A DNA stretch of 15,719 nucleotides from an uncultured Clostridia bacterium. GTDB taxonomy: Bacteria; Bacillota; Clostridia; Lachnospirales; Lachnospiraceae. The DNA is taken from assembly GCA_946611595.1 (NCBI GenBank), contig CAMODY010000025.1, positions 1 to 15,719 of the forward strand. Reading direction: 5' to 3'. The position numbers and the translations under genes are program-made. Every line of letters begins with the position of its first letter. The stretch's first letter is position 1. The notes beneath the pieces are model-generated. The model made no database searches. It was not told the origin of the DNA and saw only the letters and a program-made list of their open reading frames with translations. Positions 7,423 through 14,765 of this stretch are shown piece by piece.

Positions 7423-8371
7423 TGAAAAAGATCTGATCTTAGAAGCAAAACACGTTACCAGAAGATTCCCGGCAGCGAAAGGCAAAGTGCTGACAGCATG
7501 CAATGATGTGAACCTGAAGTTTTACAAAGGAAAAACTCTGGGACTGGTTGGAGAGTCCGGCTGCGGAAAATCGACTTTCATGCGTTTCCTGGTTTCTCTG
7601 GATAAACCATCGGAAGGCGAGATCATCTACAGAGGTCAGGACATTACAAAACTGAAAGGGGAGAAGCTTCGCCAGAACAGACAGAACATCCAGATGGTCT
7701 TTCAGGATCCGGCCACATCGTTCAATCCGAAGATGAAGATCCGTGATGTGATCTGTGAACCTCTCCTTAACTTCAAACGGATTAAACCGTCTGAAAAGAA
7801 AGAAAAAGCAAAAGAACTCCTTGAGATGGTAGAGCTTCCTGGAGAATTTGAAGACCGCTTTATGCATAATATGTCCGGCGGTCAGAGACAGCGTGTTGCG
7901 ATCGCAAGAGCGCTTGCTCTGGAACCGGAAATTATCGTAATGGATGAAGCAACCAGCGCACTGGACGTTTCTGTTCAGAAGACGATCATTGAACTGATTA
8001 CAAAACTGCAGCGGGAGAAGGGGATCACGATCGGATTTATCTGTCACGATCTTGGTCTTATTCAGTCGTTCGCCCATCAGGTAGCAGTAATGTATTTAGG
8101 TAATATTGTGGAAGTAATGCCTGGTGAGGATATCGGTGAAAACTGCAGACATCCGTATTCAAAAGCTCTGCTTGCATCCGTATTTGATATTAAGATGGAT
8201 TTCACAAAGAAGATCGAAAGTATTGACAGTGAGATCCCGTCTCCTTTAGATATGCCTCCGGGGTGTCCGTTCTGTGACCGCTGTGATCAGTGCATGGAAA
8301 TCTGTAAACAGGAACATCCGGTTTTGAAAGAAATCGCCCCGGGGCATGAAGTTGCCTGCCATTTGTACTAG
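7415..8371 (+). CDS. ABC transporter ATPase, DppF/NikE type, with Cys-rich C-terminus
   Basis: Second nucleotide-binding subunit. The ATG at 7415 is preceded by GGAGGTG and overlaps the end of the previous gene, fitting coupled translation; an upstream in-frame ATG at 7328 would overlap that gene by 95 bases and lacks a ribosome site. Motifs are Walker A GESGCGKST (46-54), Q-loop FQDP (97-100), signature MSGGQRQRV (153-161), Walker B IIVMDEAT (173-180) and switch His (H211). It carries the oligo_HPY extension, here unusually rich in Cys: C284, C287, C290, C293 and C297 spaced CxxCxxCxxCxxxC, plus C315 in VACHLY. The usual family form keeps only three or four of these. The spacing is ferredoxin-like and could hold an Fe-S cluster or another metal; that is inference. 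The length is 318 residues. Confidence 0.92.
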   Translation: MFDEKDLILEAKHVTRRFPAAKGKVLTACNDVNLKFYKGKTLGLVGESGCGKSTFMRFLVSLDKPSEGEIIYRGQDITKLKGEKLRQNRQNIQMVFQDPATSFNPKMKIRDVICEPLLNFKRIKPSEKKEKAKELLEMVELPGEFEDRFMHNMSGGQRQRVAIARALALEPEIIVMDEATSALDVSVQKTIIELITKLQREKGITIGFICHDLGLIQSFAHQVAVMYLGNIVEVMPGEDIGENCRHPYSKALLASVFDIKMDFTKKIESIDSEIPSPLDMPPGCPFCDRCDQCMEICKQEHPVLKEIAPGHEVACHLY

Positions 8372-8387
8372 AAGAGAGGAGGTATGA

Positions 8388-9608
8388 ATGAAAAAAATAC
8401 TATCATTTATTCTTGCAGCGGTTCTAGTACTGGCTCTTGCAGCATGTGGTACCGCAACAACGCCTTCGAGTGATGGCAGTGGCACGTCTGATGCGAATGC
8501 TTCACAGACAGAACTTGCTCCGCATACGATCGGAGTTCTGGTGTACAACTTCGGAGATGATGAAGTAGTTGCATTCCGGAAATATCTGATGGAATACATC
8601 GGACCGGCTTTTAATGTGACGTTTTTGTATTCCGGAAATATCACTTCGCAGGAAGAGGAAATGGAATACATTCAGCAGGCCATTGACAACGGTGCTGAAG
8701 GTATCATGAGTTTTATCAGCCAGGATCTTGAAGCGGAAGTGGAACTTTGTGCTCAAAATGAGGTTTACTATCTTCTTGCATCCGGTACTGTTTCTGATGA
8801 AGAATTCGCCAAGGTGGAGAAGAATGAGTATTTTCTTGGAGCTTTCGGGCCGGGAACCTTTATTGAGTATAAAGCCGGTGCGGACATGGCAAATCACTTC
8901 GCATCCAGAAAAGGAAGTAATGAATATTTTATTTTAAGTGGCGGTGCTTCTCTTGGAAATGCAATGCATCAGCAGAGAACACAAGGAATGCTTGATACAC
9001 TTCAGACCGCCTATGGCGTCAGTTTTGAGCAGTCCTCGGAAGAAATGGCGTTGACCGATGTTCCTTTGGAACTCGAAGCAGGAGAACTTAAGATCTGTAT
9101 CTGCCCCGGCTATATCAGCAGAGATGAAATGTTTGAAACGATCAAAGCAGAATATATCAAACACCAGTATGAAAACGTGCTGTCATCACTGGCAATTTCG
9201 CGTATGGCGGAAATTGTGAAAGGTGCTAAAATCGGAGTGGTAGATTGTTATAGCGAAACGAATCTTCAGCTCTTTAATAATGGAACACTGGATTATATTT
9301 CTGGTAAATACAGTTCCATTATCGGACCGTCATTTGCTGCAATGTATAATGCGATCACCGGGTATGAGCAGGAGCTTCGCACAAGCGGAAATGCTTTTCA
9401 TATTGCGCAGGGCTTCTGGTCTTCGGAAAATGCGGAGGATTATGAAGAAAAATATGTACTTGCAAGCAGTATGGAAATGAATGCTTACAATTATGAAGAT
9501 CTTCAGCAAGTCATTAACGTGTTTAATCCAGATGCCACATTGGACGATCTTAAGGAACTGGCAGGAGCCTATACCTTTAAGGACGCGGTAGAAAGAAGAG
9601 CAAAATAA
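8388..9608 (+). CDS. type I periplasmic-binding-fold lipoprotein, second binding protein of the operon
   Basis: The 406-residue exported lipoprotein has signal MKKILSFILAAVLVLALAAC with lipobox LAAC (lipid Cys 20) and a Ser/Thr-rich linker (21-44). The rest looks like a type I periplasmic binding protein (sugar-BP/BMP-like, Peripla_BP_4 style). HTIGVLVYNFGDDEVVAFR (46-64) opens lobe 1, EMEYIQQAIDNGAEGIMSF (91-109) is the characteristic helix followed by a D/S-rich strand, and GSNEYFILSGG (176-186) with RTQGMLDTL (197-205) marks the crossover to lobe 2. AGGAGG five bases before ATG 8388 sets the start, 16 bases after the ATPase stop, so it is the last gene of the riboswitch operon. Type I folds do not normally serve Opp/Nik permeases, which use the family 5 protein already encoded first. 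It may bind a second ligand form, act as a ligand-sensing accessory, or belong to another transporter. The ligand is unknown. Confidence 0.8.
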   Translation: MKKILSFILAAVLVLALAACGTATTPSSDGSGTSDANASQTELAPHTIGVLVYNFGDDEVVAFRKYLMEYIGPAFNVTFLYSGNITSQEEEMEYIQQAIDNGAEGIMSFISQDLEAEVELCAQNEVYYLLASGTVSDEEFAKVEKNEYFLGAFGPGTFIEYKAGADMANHFASRKGSNEYFILSGGASLGNAMHQQRTQGMLDTLQTAYGVSFEQSSEEMALTDVPLELEAGELKICICPGYISRDEMFETIKAEYIKHQYENVLSSLAISRMAEIVKGAKIGVVDCYSETNLQLFNNGTLDYISGKYSSIIGPSFAAMYNAITGYEQELRTSGNAFHIAQGFWSSENAEDYEEKYVLASSMEMNAYNYEDLQQVINVFNPDATLDDLKELAGAYTFKDAVERRAK

Positions 9609-9640
9609 AAAAATCCCGGCGGGCATGATCGCCTGCCGGG
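9606..9640 (-). terminator. terminator of the arsR-type gene
   Basis: CCCGGCGGGC (9615-9624) pairs with GCCTGCCGGG (9631-9640) with one G-U, loop ATGATC. Read on the minus strand the stem is followed by a run of seven T, making a strong intrinsic terminator for the regulator gene ending at 9647. On the plus strand there is no T-run after the hairpin, so for the transporter operon it is at most a weak or Rho-assisted stop. Confidence 0.85.
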
Positions 9641-9646
9641 TGGATG

Positions 9647-10012
9647 TTAAACCGTTGGGAGATTTTTAAAAACTGTTTTCAGAAGTTTTTGAAGCAGAAT
9701 GCTTTCCTCGGTATCAGAAGCTTTGTAATAGACTTCTTTTCCCTCCCTGCGGCTAACGATCAACCGGCTGTCGCGAAGGGAACGCAGATGATGGGATGCT
9801 GCCGGAGAGGACATACCGAGAATTGCGGAAATGTTGATCACGCACTCCTCACAGTTGCAAAGAAGCCAGAAGATACGGATCCGGTTCGCATCACCAAGCT
9901 TTTTGAAAATTTCGGCAACAGCAGCAAACTGATCGATGTCAGAAAGCTGTTCAATCAGAGAGTCGATGTTTTTATGGGAACCGTGCTGATGAGGTAATTC
10001 GATATGTTTCAT
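9647..10012 (-). CDS. ArsR/SmtB-family metal-sensing repressor
   Basis: A winged-helix repressor of 121 residues that should sit on the divergent promoter region and release it on binding metal. The start is placed at the ATG at 10012 (MKHIELPHQHG...), which has AAAGGA a few bases upstream; a longer frame to 10087 would include the promoter. The core is EIFKKLGDANRIRIFWLL, then the recognition helix region SSPAASHHLRSLRDSRLI and wing SRREGKEVYY. Likely metal ligands are the N-terminal His cluster (H3, H8, H10, H13) and Cys in CNCEEC (C52, C54, C57), arranged as in the alpha3N site of CadC-type sensors. The C-terminal helix lacks the His pair of Zn-type alpha5 sites. The neighbouring HMA protein and P1B ATPase are the expected targets. 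The ion is most likely Cd, Pb or Zn, by inference from site type. Confidence 0.9.
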   Translation of the reverse strand: MKHIELPHQHGSHKNIDSLIEQLSDIDQFAAVAEIFKKLGDANRIRIFWLLCNCEECVINISAILGMSSPAASHHLRSLRDSRLIVSRREGKEVYYKASDTEESILLQKLLKTVFKNLPTV

Positions 10013-10044
10013 AGGTTTCCTTTCCACTTTTAGTAAAAGAAGTC

Positions 10045-10059
10045 TGAATCTAAGATTCA
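10045..10059. promoter_or_regulatory. inverted repeat at the arsR transcription start
   Basis: TGAATCT-A-AGATTCA is a perfect 7-bp inverted repeat with a 1-bp centre. It begins at the inner edge of the minus-strand -10 box (10059-10064) and covers the expected arsR start, so it could be an autoregulatory operator. It differs in sequence from the repeat near the HMA gene. Confidence 0.5.
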
Positions 10060-10087
10060 TATTAATAAAATAGGAGTTGACTTTCAA
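10059..10087 (-). promoter_or_regulatory. arsR promoter (minus strand)
   Basis: On the minus strand TTGAAA (plus-strand positions 10082-10087) and TAATAT (10059-10064) are separated by 17 bp. Its -35 box touches the -35 box of the opposite promoter, so the two polymerases compete for the same face and one repressor could govern both. Confidence 0.7.
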
Positions 10088-10104
10088 GAGAAAAGTTATA
10101 TACT
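10077..10104 (+). promoter_or_regulatory. promoter of the HMA-P1B ATPase operon
   Basis: TTGACT (10077-10082) and TATACT (10099-10104) lie 16 bp apart on the plus strand. Start of transcription is expected near 10111, immediately before the inverted repeat at 10118-10141, a normal place for an ArsR-type operator. Confidence 0.65.
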
Positions 10105-10117
10105 AAACTCAGAACAA

Positions 10118-10141
10118 TTAAACGAACACTTAATCGTTTAA
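10118..10141. promoter_or_regulatory. likely ArsR-type operator upstream of the HMA gene
   Basis: TTAAACGA (10118-10125) and TCGTTTAA (10134-10141) form a perfect 8-bp inverted repeat with an 8-bp AT-rich spacer. It lies just downstream of the plus-strand promoter and upstream of the HMA ribosome site, where a bound repressor would block elongation or open-complex formation. Confidence 0.6.
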
Positions 10142-10164
10142 CTAAAAAGAAAGGACAGATTATC

Positions 10165-10383
10165 ATGAAAAAGACTTACAAAATTGATGTTGATTGTGCA
10201 GCATGCGCAGACAAGATGGAAGTAGCAGCTCAGAAGACAGAAGGTGTTAAAGACTGCACTGTAAACTTCATGACATTAAAAATGAAAGTGGAGTTTGAAG
10301 AAGGCGCTGACGCAGCAGAAGTTATGAAAAACGTCCGTGCAAACTGCAAAAAAGTTGAGGACGACTGCGAAGTATTCATTTAA
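10165..10383 (+). CDS. free-standing heavy-metal-associated (HMA) domain protein
   Basis: A 72-residue ferredoxin-like metal-binding domain that carries or delivers soft metal ions in the cytosol. The metal loop is DCAACADKM with C11 and C14 (CxxC), followed by EGVKDCTVNFMTLKMKVEF, the classic HMA strand pair. Extra Cys at 31, 61 and 68 are beyond the usual two. AAAGGAC lies about ten bases before the ATG. The next gene, 66 bases on, is a P1B ATPase that lacks an N-terminal HMA domain, so this protein is probably that domain in detached form, acting as metal donor or regulator of the pump. Similar small proteins serve copper systems, but the partner pump points to Zn/Cd/Pb here. Confidence 0.88.
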   Translation: MKKTYKIDVDCAACADKMEVAAQKTEGVKDCTVNFMTLKMKVEFEEGADAAEVMKNVRANCKKVEDDCEVFI

Positions 10384-10415
10384 GAAGCGGGATTCCTTTT
10401 TATAATCGACAGCAT

Positions 10416-10431
10416 CCGGATAGATGTCCGG
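10416..10431 (+). other. small hairpin before the P1B ATPase ribosome site
   Basis: CCGGA (10416-10420) pairs with TCCGG (10427-10431) around TAGATG, ending three bases before the AAGGAGA ribosome site (10434-10440). It may tune translation of the pump relative to the HMA protein; no T-run follows, so it is not a terminator. Confidence 0.35.
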
Positions 10432-10449
10432 TGAAGGAGATGAGACAAG

Positions 10450-12360
10450 ATGAATAAAAAGCAAAAAAGTTTATTGATCCGAATTATTATCGCGGCAGTG
10501 TTCTTTGTGCCGCTGTATCTGATCTCAGAAGATATTGTGCATGTGGAACTTCCGAAATGGGTCATTATTGTCCTGTTTCTGATTCCATATTTGACAGTCG
10601 GATATGATATTCTTCGTAAGGCTGCTCTCGGGATCAAAAACAAGCAGGTATTTGATGAGAACTTCCTCATGGCGATTGCAACGATCGGAGCGATCGTTCT
10701 CGGAGAATATGGTGAAGGTGTTGCTGTTATGCTCCTGTATCAGGTTGGAGAACTCTTCCAGAGTTATGCAGTCGGCAAGAGCCGCCGGAATATCTCCGAT
10801 CTGATGGATATCCGTCCGGATTATGCAAATATCGAAGTGGACGGTGAATTGGAACAGGTAGATCCGGAAGAAGTGGAGATCGGCTCGATCATCGTTGTTC
10901 AGCCGGGTGAGAAAGTCCCGCTCGATGGTGTGATCGTAGAAGGCAGATCTGCCATGAATACAAGTGCCCTTACAGGAGAGAGTAAGCCGGTCGATGTGGA
11001 AGAAGGCGAGACCGTGCTTAGCGGAAGCATCAATATGACAGGCGTGCTCAAGGTTCAAACAACAACAGAATTTGATGAGTCCACAGCTTCTAAAATCCTG
11101 GATCTGGTGGAAAACGCTTCCTCCAGAAAATCAAAATCCGAGAACTTTATTTCCAAGTTCGCAAGAGTATATACACCAATCGTTGTATATTGCGCACTTG
11201 CACTTGCAATTCTTCCGCCACTCTTTGTTATGATCACAAAAGTTGGCATGGGAAGCTACGAGACCGTTGGAAAGCTTTGGATGGACTGGATCTTAAGAGC
11301 CTGCACCTTCCTTGTAATCAGCTGCCCGTGTGCGGTTGTTATCAGTATCCCGCTTAGCTTCTTTGCCGGAATTGGCGGAGCCAGCAAGCAGGGTATCTTA
11401 GTCAAAGGTTCCAACTATCTGGAGACTTTGTCTGAAGTCCGTGTGGTTGCTTTTGATAAGACCGGAACGATCACAAAGGGTAACTTCGAAGTCACTGCAA
11501 TCCATCACAGTCCGCTCGAAGAAAAGATGATGCTGGAATATGCAGCACTTGCAGAATGCCATTCCTCGCATCCTATCAGCTTAAGTCTTCAGCAGGCATA
11601 TGCCGGAAAGCTTGATCAGAGCCGTGTTACCGATGTTGAGGAGATCAGCGGACATGGAATCATCGCGAAAGTAGATGGCCATGATGTTGCGATTGGAAAT
11701 GAGAAGATGATGACGAAAGTCGGCGTCGAATTCCATCCGTGCAGCCATGTCGGAACAATCATTCATATGGCACTTGACGGAGCTTATGCCGGACATATCG
11801 TTATCTCTGATGAACTGAAACCGACTTCCAAAGAGGCAATGGCAGCTTTAAAGAGAGCCGGAGTCGAGAAGACTGTTATGCTGACAGGCGATGCGAAGTC
11901 TGTTGCTGAAAAGGTCGCTGCTGAAGTTGGCGTATCTGATTTTCGTGCAGAGCTTCTTCCTGCAGATAAGGTTAACGCAGTTGAAGAACTGCTTGCAGAA
12001 TGCAGTGGAAACAAGAGACTTGCCTTTGTTGGTGACGGTATCAACGATGCACCGGTTCTTTCCCGTGCAGATATTGGTATTGCAATGGGCGCGTTGGGAT
12101 CTGATGCCGCAATTGAAGCTGCAGACATCGTTCTGATGGATGATGATCCGATCAAGATCCCGAAGGCGATCAAGATCTCCAGAAAGTGTCTGGGTATCGT
12201 AAAGCAGAACATTGTATTCGCTCTGGCGGTGAAGGTTGTCTGCTTAGTGCTTGCAGCACTTGGTATTGCAAATATGTGGGTTGCGATCATTGCCGATGTC
12301 GGTGTTATGATCCTCGCAGTTTTAAATGCGATCCGCTGCTTATTTGTAAGTAAATTATAA
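10450..12360 (+). CDS. P1B-type heavy-metal-transporting ATPase (Zn/Cd/Pb class), no N-terminal HMA
   Basis: ATP-driven efflux pump in the cytoplasmic membrane, 636 residues. Motifs are actuator TGES (175-178), membrane CPC (292-294), phosphorylation DKTGT (336-340), the SHP loop (373-375), TGD (479-481) and hinge GDGINDAP (528-535). K595 in KQNIVFALAVKVV and D616 in IIADVGVMILAVLNAIR match the TM7 Lys and TM8 Asp of the P1B-2 (ZntA/CadA-like) group, which export Zn, Cd and Pb; the copper-type signatures are absent. The N-terminus goes straight into the first TM helix without the usual CxxC domain, which is encoded by the gene just upstream. AAGGAGA nine bases before the ATG sets the start. 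Expression is likely controlled by the divergent ArsR-type gene. An internal His (H429, H433, with C431) is noticeable in the nucleotide domain but of unknown meaning. Confidence 0.93.
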   Translation: MNKKQKSLLIRIIIAAVFFVPLYLISEDIVHVELPKWVIIVLFLIPYLTVGYDILRKAALGIKNKQVFDENFLMAIATIGAIVLGEYGEGVAVMLLYQVGELFQSYAVGKSRRNISDLMDIRPDYANIEVDGELEQVDPEEVEIGSIIVVQPGEKVPLDGVIVEGRSAMNTSALTGESKPVDVEEGETVLSGSINMTGVLKVQTTTEFDESTASKILDLVENASSRKSKSENFISKFARVYTPIVVYCALALAILPPLFVMITKVGMGSYETVGKLWMDWILRACTFLVISCPCAVVISIPLSFFAGIGGASKQGILVKGSNYLETLSEVRVVAFDKTGTITKGNFEVTAIHHSPLEEKMMLEYAALAECHSSHPISLSLQQAYAGKLDQSRVTDVEEISGHGIIAKVDGHDVAIGNEKMMTKVGVEFHPCSHVGTIIHMALDGAYAGHIVISDELKPTSKEAMAALKRAGVEKTVMLTGDAKSVAEKVAAEVGVSDFRAELLPADKVNAVEELLAECSGNKRLAFVGDGINDAPVLSRADIGIAMGALGSDAAIEAADIVLMDDDPIKIPKAIKISRKCLGIVKQNIVFALAVKVVCLVLAALGIANMWVAIIADVGVMILAVLNAIRCLFVSKL

Positions 12361-12377
12361 TGTGATTTTTTGAATCC

Positions 12378-12420
12378 GACAGGGTCTAAAGGTTTAGTGC
12401 TTTAGATCCTGTCATTATTT
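12378..12420 (+). terminator. terminator after the P1B ATPase gene
   Basis: GACAGGGTCTAAAG (12378-12391) pairs with CTTTAGATCCTGTC (12400-12413) along 14 positions with one G-U, followed by ATTATTT. The stem is long and the tail only moderately T-rich. It separates the metal module from the MATE gene. Confidence 0.7.
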
Positions 12421-12459
12421 AACAGGTTTTCAGAAAACCTGACACAAAAGCAAAGAACA

Positions 12460-13821
12460 ATGACCTCTAAGACAAAGACAATCGATATGACAAAAGGACC
12501 CATTTTCGGTCCGTTAATTCTCTTTATGCTGCCATTGATCGGAGGCAGTGTTTTTCAGCAGTTATACAATACTGTAGACTTTATTTTTGTCGGCAACTTT
12601 CTGGATAAAACCGCGGCAGCAGCAGTTGGCGCAAGCGCAACTCTAATCAACTGTACGATTGGTCTGTTCTCCGGAATTGCTGTAGGTACAACGGTGGTTG
12701 CAGCCAGAGCAATCGGCGCAGGAGAAAATGAGCATGCAAGAAAAGCGCTTCATAGTTCAGTTACATTTGGTTTGATCGGAGGAGTGGTTCTTTTAGGCTT
12801 GGGAATTGCCTTTTCCCCTATGATCCTGAGACTTTTAAATACTCCCGAGACTGTGATGCCGCAGGCGATCACCTATATCCGCATCTATCTGATCAGCCTT
12901 CCAATGTTGATCTTCTACAATATGGTTTCCGGGGGCCTCCGGGCAGAAGGAGATTCCGCAACACCGTTTAAGGTGCTCGTGATCTGTGGACTTTTAAATG
13001 TAGGATTTGATGCATTATTTATTGTGGTGATTCCACTCGGTGTTGCCGGAGCAGCAGTAGCAACAACACTGACACAGACATTATCTGCAATTCTGATTGC
13101 TGTTTTTGCTTCTTCGAAAAAGCGGACTTTGAGGCTTTCGTTTAAAAAACTGGGAATTGATAAAGATGTGTTAAAGAACATCCTGCGAATTGGGCTGCCG
13201 ACTGGAGTTCAGACCATTATTATTACTATTTCCAATGTTTTTGTGCAGTATTTTATTAACGACTTCGGCGAAACGGCAGTAGCAGCTTTTGCAACCTATT
13301 ACAAAGTTGAAAATCTTATTTTCTTAGTGATACTTGCGCTTGGCCAGGCCTCTACAACCTTTGCGGCACAGAATACCGGAGCAGGCAATTATAGACGAAT
13401 CCGAAAAGGCTCCCTTATTATGCTTGTGTTTGGTTCGGCTGTGACGATATGTATAGCCGGGGTTATCCTTTTATTCTCTTCATTTGTTTTCCGTTGGTTT
13501 ATGAAAGATCAGGAGGTCATTAAAGCAGCTATATCACTTGCAATGGTATCTTTCCCGTTTTATTGGATCTATCCAGCAATCGAGATCTTTGGTGGCGCCA
13601 TTCGTTCTTTGGGGTATTCTATTACGTCAATGATCGTGATCATTGTCAATCTATGTGCTATTCGTATTGGATTATTGGCTTTGTTTTCCAACACGATTCA
13701 TACGATGCAGTCTCTTGCAGCGGTCTATCCAATTACCTGGGCGACGGCAGCTGTTTCGTTTGCTGTTATCTTTTTTATCCTGATTCGAAAATATATAAAG
13801 AAAGAAGCAGAGCAGGTGTAA
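12460..13821 (+). CDS. MATE-family multidrug/toxin efflux transporter
   Basis: A 453-residue, roughly 12-TM membrane protein of the MATE family, exporting organic cations or drugs in exchange for Na+ or H+. The N-terminus DMTKGPIFGPLILFMLPLIGGS runs into the hallmark QQLYNTVDFIFVGNF, and the two-lobed repeat is visible (second half from about residue 230, IGLPTGVQTIIITISNVFVQ). It is closest in flavour to the NorM/MepA/DinF-like exporters common in Clostridia. No good ribosome site precedes ATG 12460 (only AAAGCAAAGA); the next in-frame ATG at 12487 is no better, so the longer start is kept for family length. No clear promoter was seen in the short gap after the upstream terminator. The substrate cannot be inferred. 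Confidence 0.9.
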   Translation: MTSKTKTIDMTKGPIFGPLILFMLPLIGGSVFQQLYNTVDFIFVGNFLDKTAAAAVGASATLINCTIGLFSGIAVGTTVVAARAIGAGENEHARKALHSSVTFGLIGGVVLLGLGIAFSPMILRLLNTPETVMPQAITYIRIYLISLPMLIFYNMVSGGLRAEGDSATPFKVLVICGLLNVGFDALFIVVIPLGVAGAAVATTLTQTLSAILIAVFASSKKRTLRLSFKKLGIDKDVLKNILRIGLPTGVQTIIITISNVFVQYFINDFGETAVAAFATYYKVENLIFLVILALGQASTTFAAQNTGAGNYRRIRKGSLIMLVFGSAVTICIAGVILLFSSFVFRWFMKDQEVIKAAISLAMVSFPFYWIYPAIEIFGGAIRSLGYSITSMIVIIVNLCAIRIGLLALFSNTIHTMQSLAAVYPITWATAAVSFAVIFFILIRKYIKKEAEQV

Positions 13822-13933
13822 TTTCCTTCTGCAGATGCTACAATACGCTTTGAAAATGGATTTCTGACTGCGCTTATTTGTGCGGCTGACAATCTGTTTG
13901 TAGGAGAAACTGTGAGAAAAGGAAACAGGAAAC

Positions 13934-14725
13934 ATGAAAGGTGTCGTCATTTCCGGTGTGTCCGGAGGAATGGGCCTTAAAACTGCAGAAAGATTGATTC
14001 GCGAAGGCTATGAGGTCTTTGGAATGGACCTTAATGCGCCGGAGGAAAAGGAGCATCTTCATTTTATTCAGACGGATCTGACTAGCATAGAGGAAGTGCA
14101 GGCTGCTTTTCAAATGGTTTCATCACAGACAGATAGAGTAGAGGCAATCATCCATATGGCGGGTATCTATGATCTGAATTCTCTTGTGGAAATGGGAGAA
14201 GAGGAGTTTATCCGCATCTTCAACGTCAATCTGTTTTCTCAATACAGGATCAACAAAGCATTTCTTCCGCTACTGAAAAAAGGTGGAAGGGTGATCATCA
14301 CCTCCAGTGAGCTTGCTCCACTGGATCCGCTTCCGTTCACCGGAATATATGGAATCACGAAAACGGCTGTGGAAAAATATGCGTTTTCTTTGCGGATGGA
14401 ACTGCAGCTTCTAGATATCTCTGTCAGTGTTTTAAGGCCGGGTGCAATTGATACGGGCCTTTTAGATGTCTCTACGAAACGGCTGGATGATTTCGTCAAT
14501 CATACAGAACTGTATTCCTGTAATGCGGAGCGTTTTAAAAGAATCGTTGATAGTGTGGAATCTAAGAAAGTTCCGCCCGAGAGGGTCGCAGAATTGGCGT
14601 TTAAGGCGACAATTGCGAAGCATCCTAAGTTTGTCTATACTATAAATAGAAATCCGTTATTGATCCTGTTAAATGCACTTCCTGACAGGATGCAAAATTG
14701 GATTATCAAAATGATATTGAAGTAG
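13934..14725 (+). CDS. SDR-family NAD(P)-dependent oxidoreductase
   Basis: Classical short-chain dehydrogenase/reductase of 263 residues, with an N-terminal Rossmann fold. The dinucleotide loop is GVSGGMG (8-14), and D32 (GMDLN) at the end of strand 2 suggests NAD(H) rather than NADP(H). The active site shows TSSEL (S124/S125), Y139 and K143 (YGITK), with RPGAIDTGLL after it. The usual NNAG is replaced by HMAG (74-77). The C-terminus is longer and more hydrophobic than in typical soluble SDRs (NPLLILLNALPDRMQNWIIKMILK), perhaps a membrane-associating helix. GGAAACAGGAAAC precedes the ATG. The DJ-1-type gene follows after 40 bases, so the two may be co-transcribed. The substrate is unknown. 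Confidence 0.9.
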   Translation: MKGVVISGVSGGMGLKTAERLIREGYEVFGMDLNAPEEKEHLHFIQTDLTSIEEVQAAFQMVSSQTDRVEAIIHMAGIYDLNSLVEMGEEEFIRIFNVNLFSQYRINKAFLPLLKKGGRVIITSSELAPLDPLPFTGIYGITKTAVEKYAFSLRMELQLLDISVSVLRPGAIDTGLLDVSTKRLDDFVNHTELYSCNAERFKRIVDSVESKKVPPERVAELAFKATIAKHPKFVYTINRNPLLILLNALPDRMQNWIIKMILK

Positions 14726-14765
14726 AGAAAGCTGCTGTAAGAGGGCAAAATAGAAAGGATATATT

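Noticed and set aside
9644..9997. A 117-codon plus-strand open frame opposite the ArsR-type gene
   Set aside because: The minus strand encodes a clear winged-helix repressor with promoter, ribosome site and terminator; the plus frame shows no family pattern.
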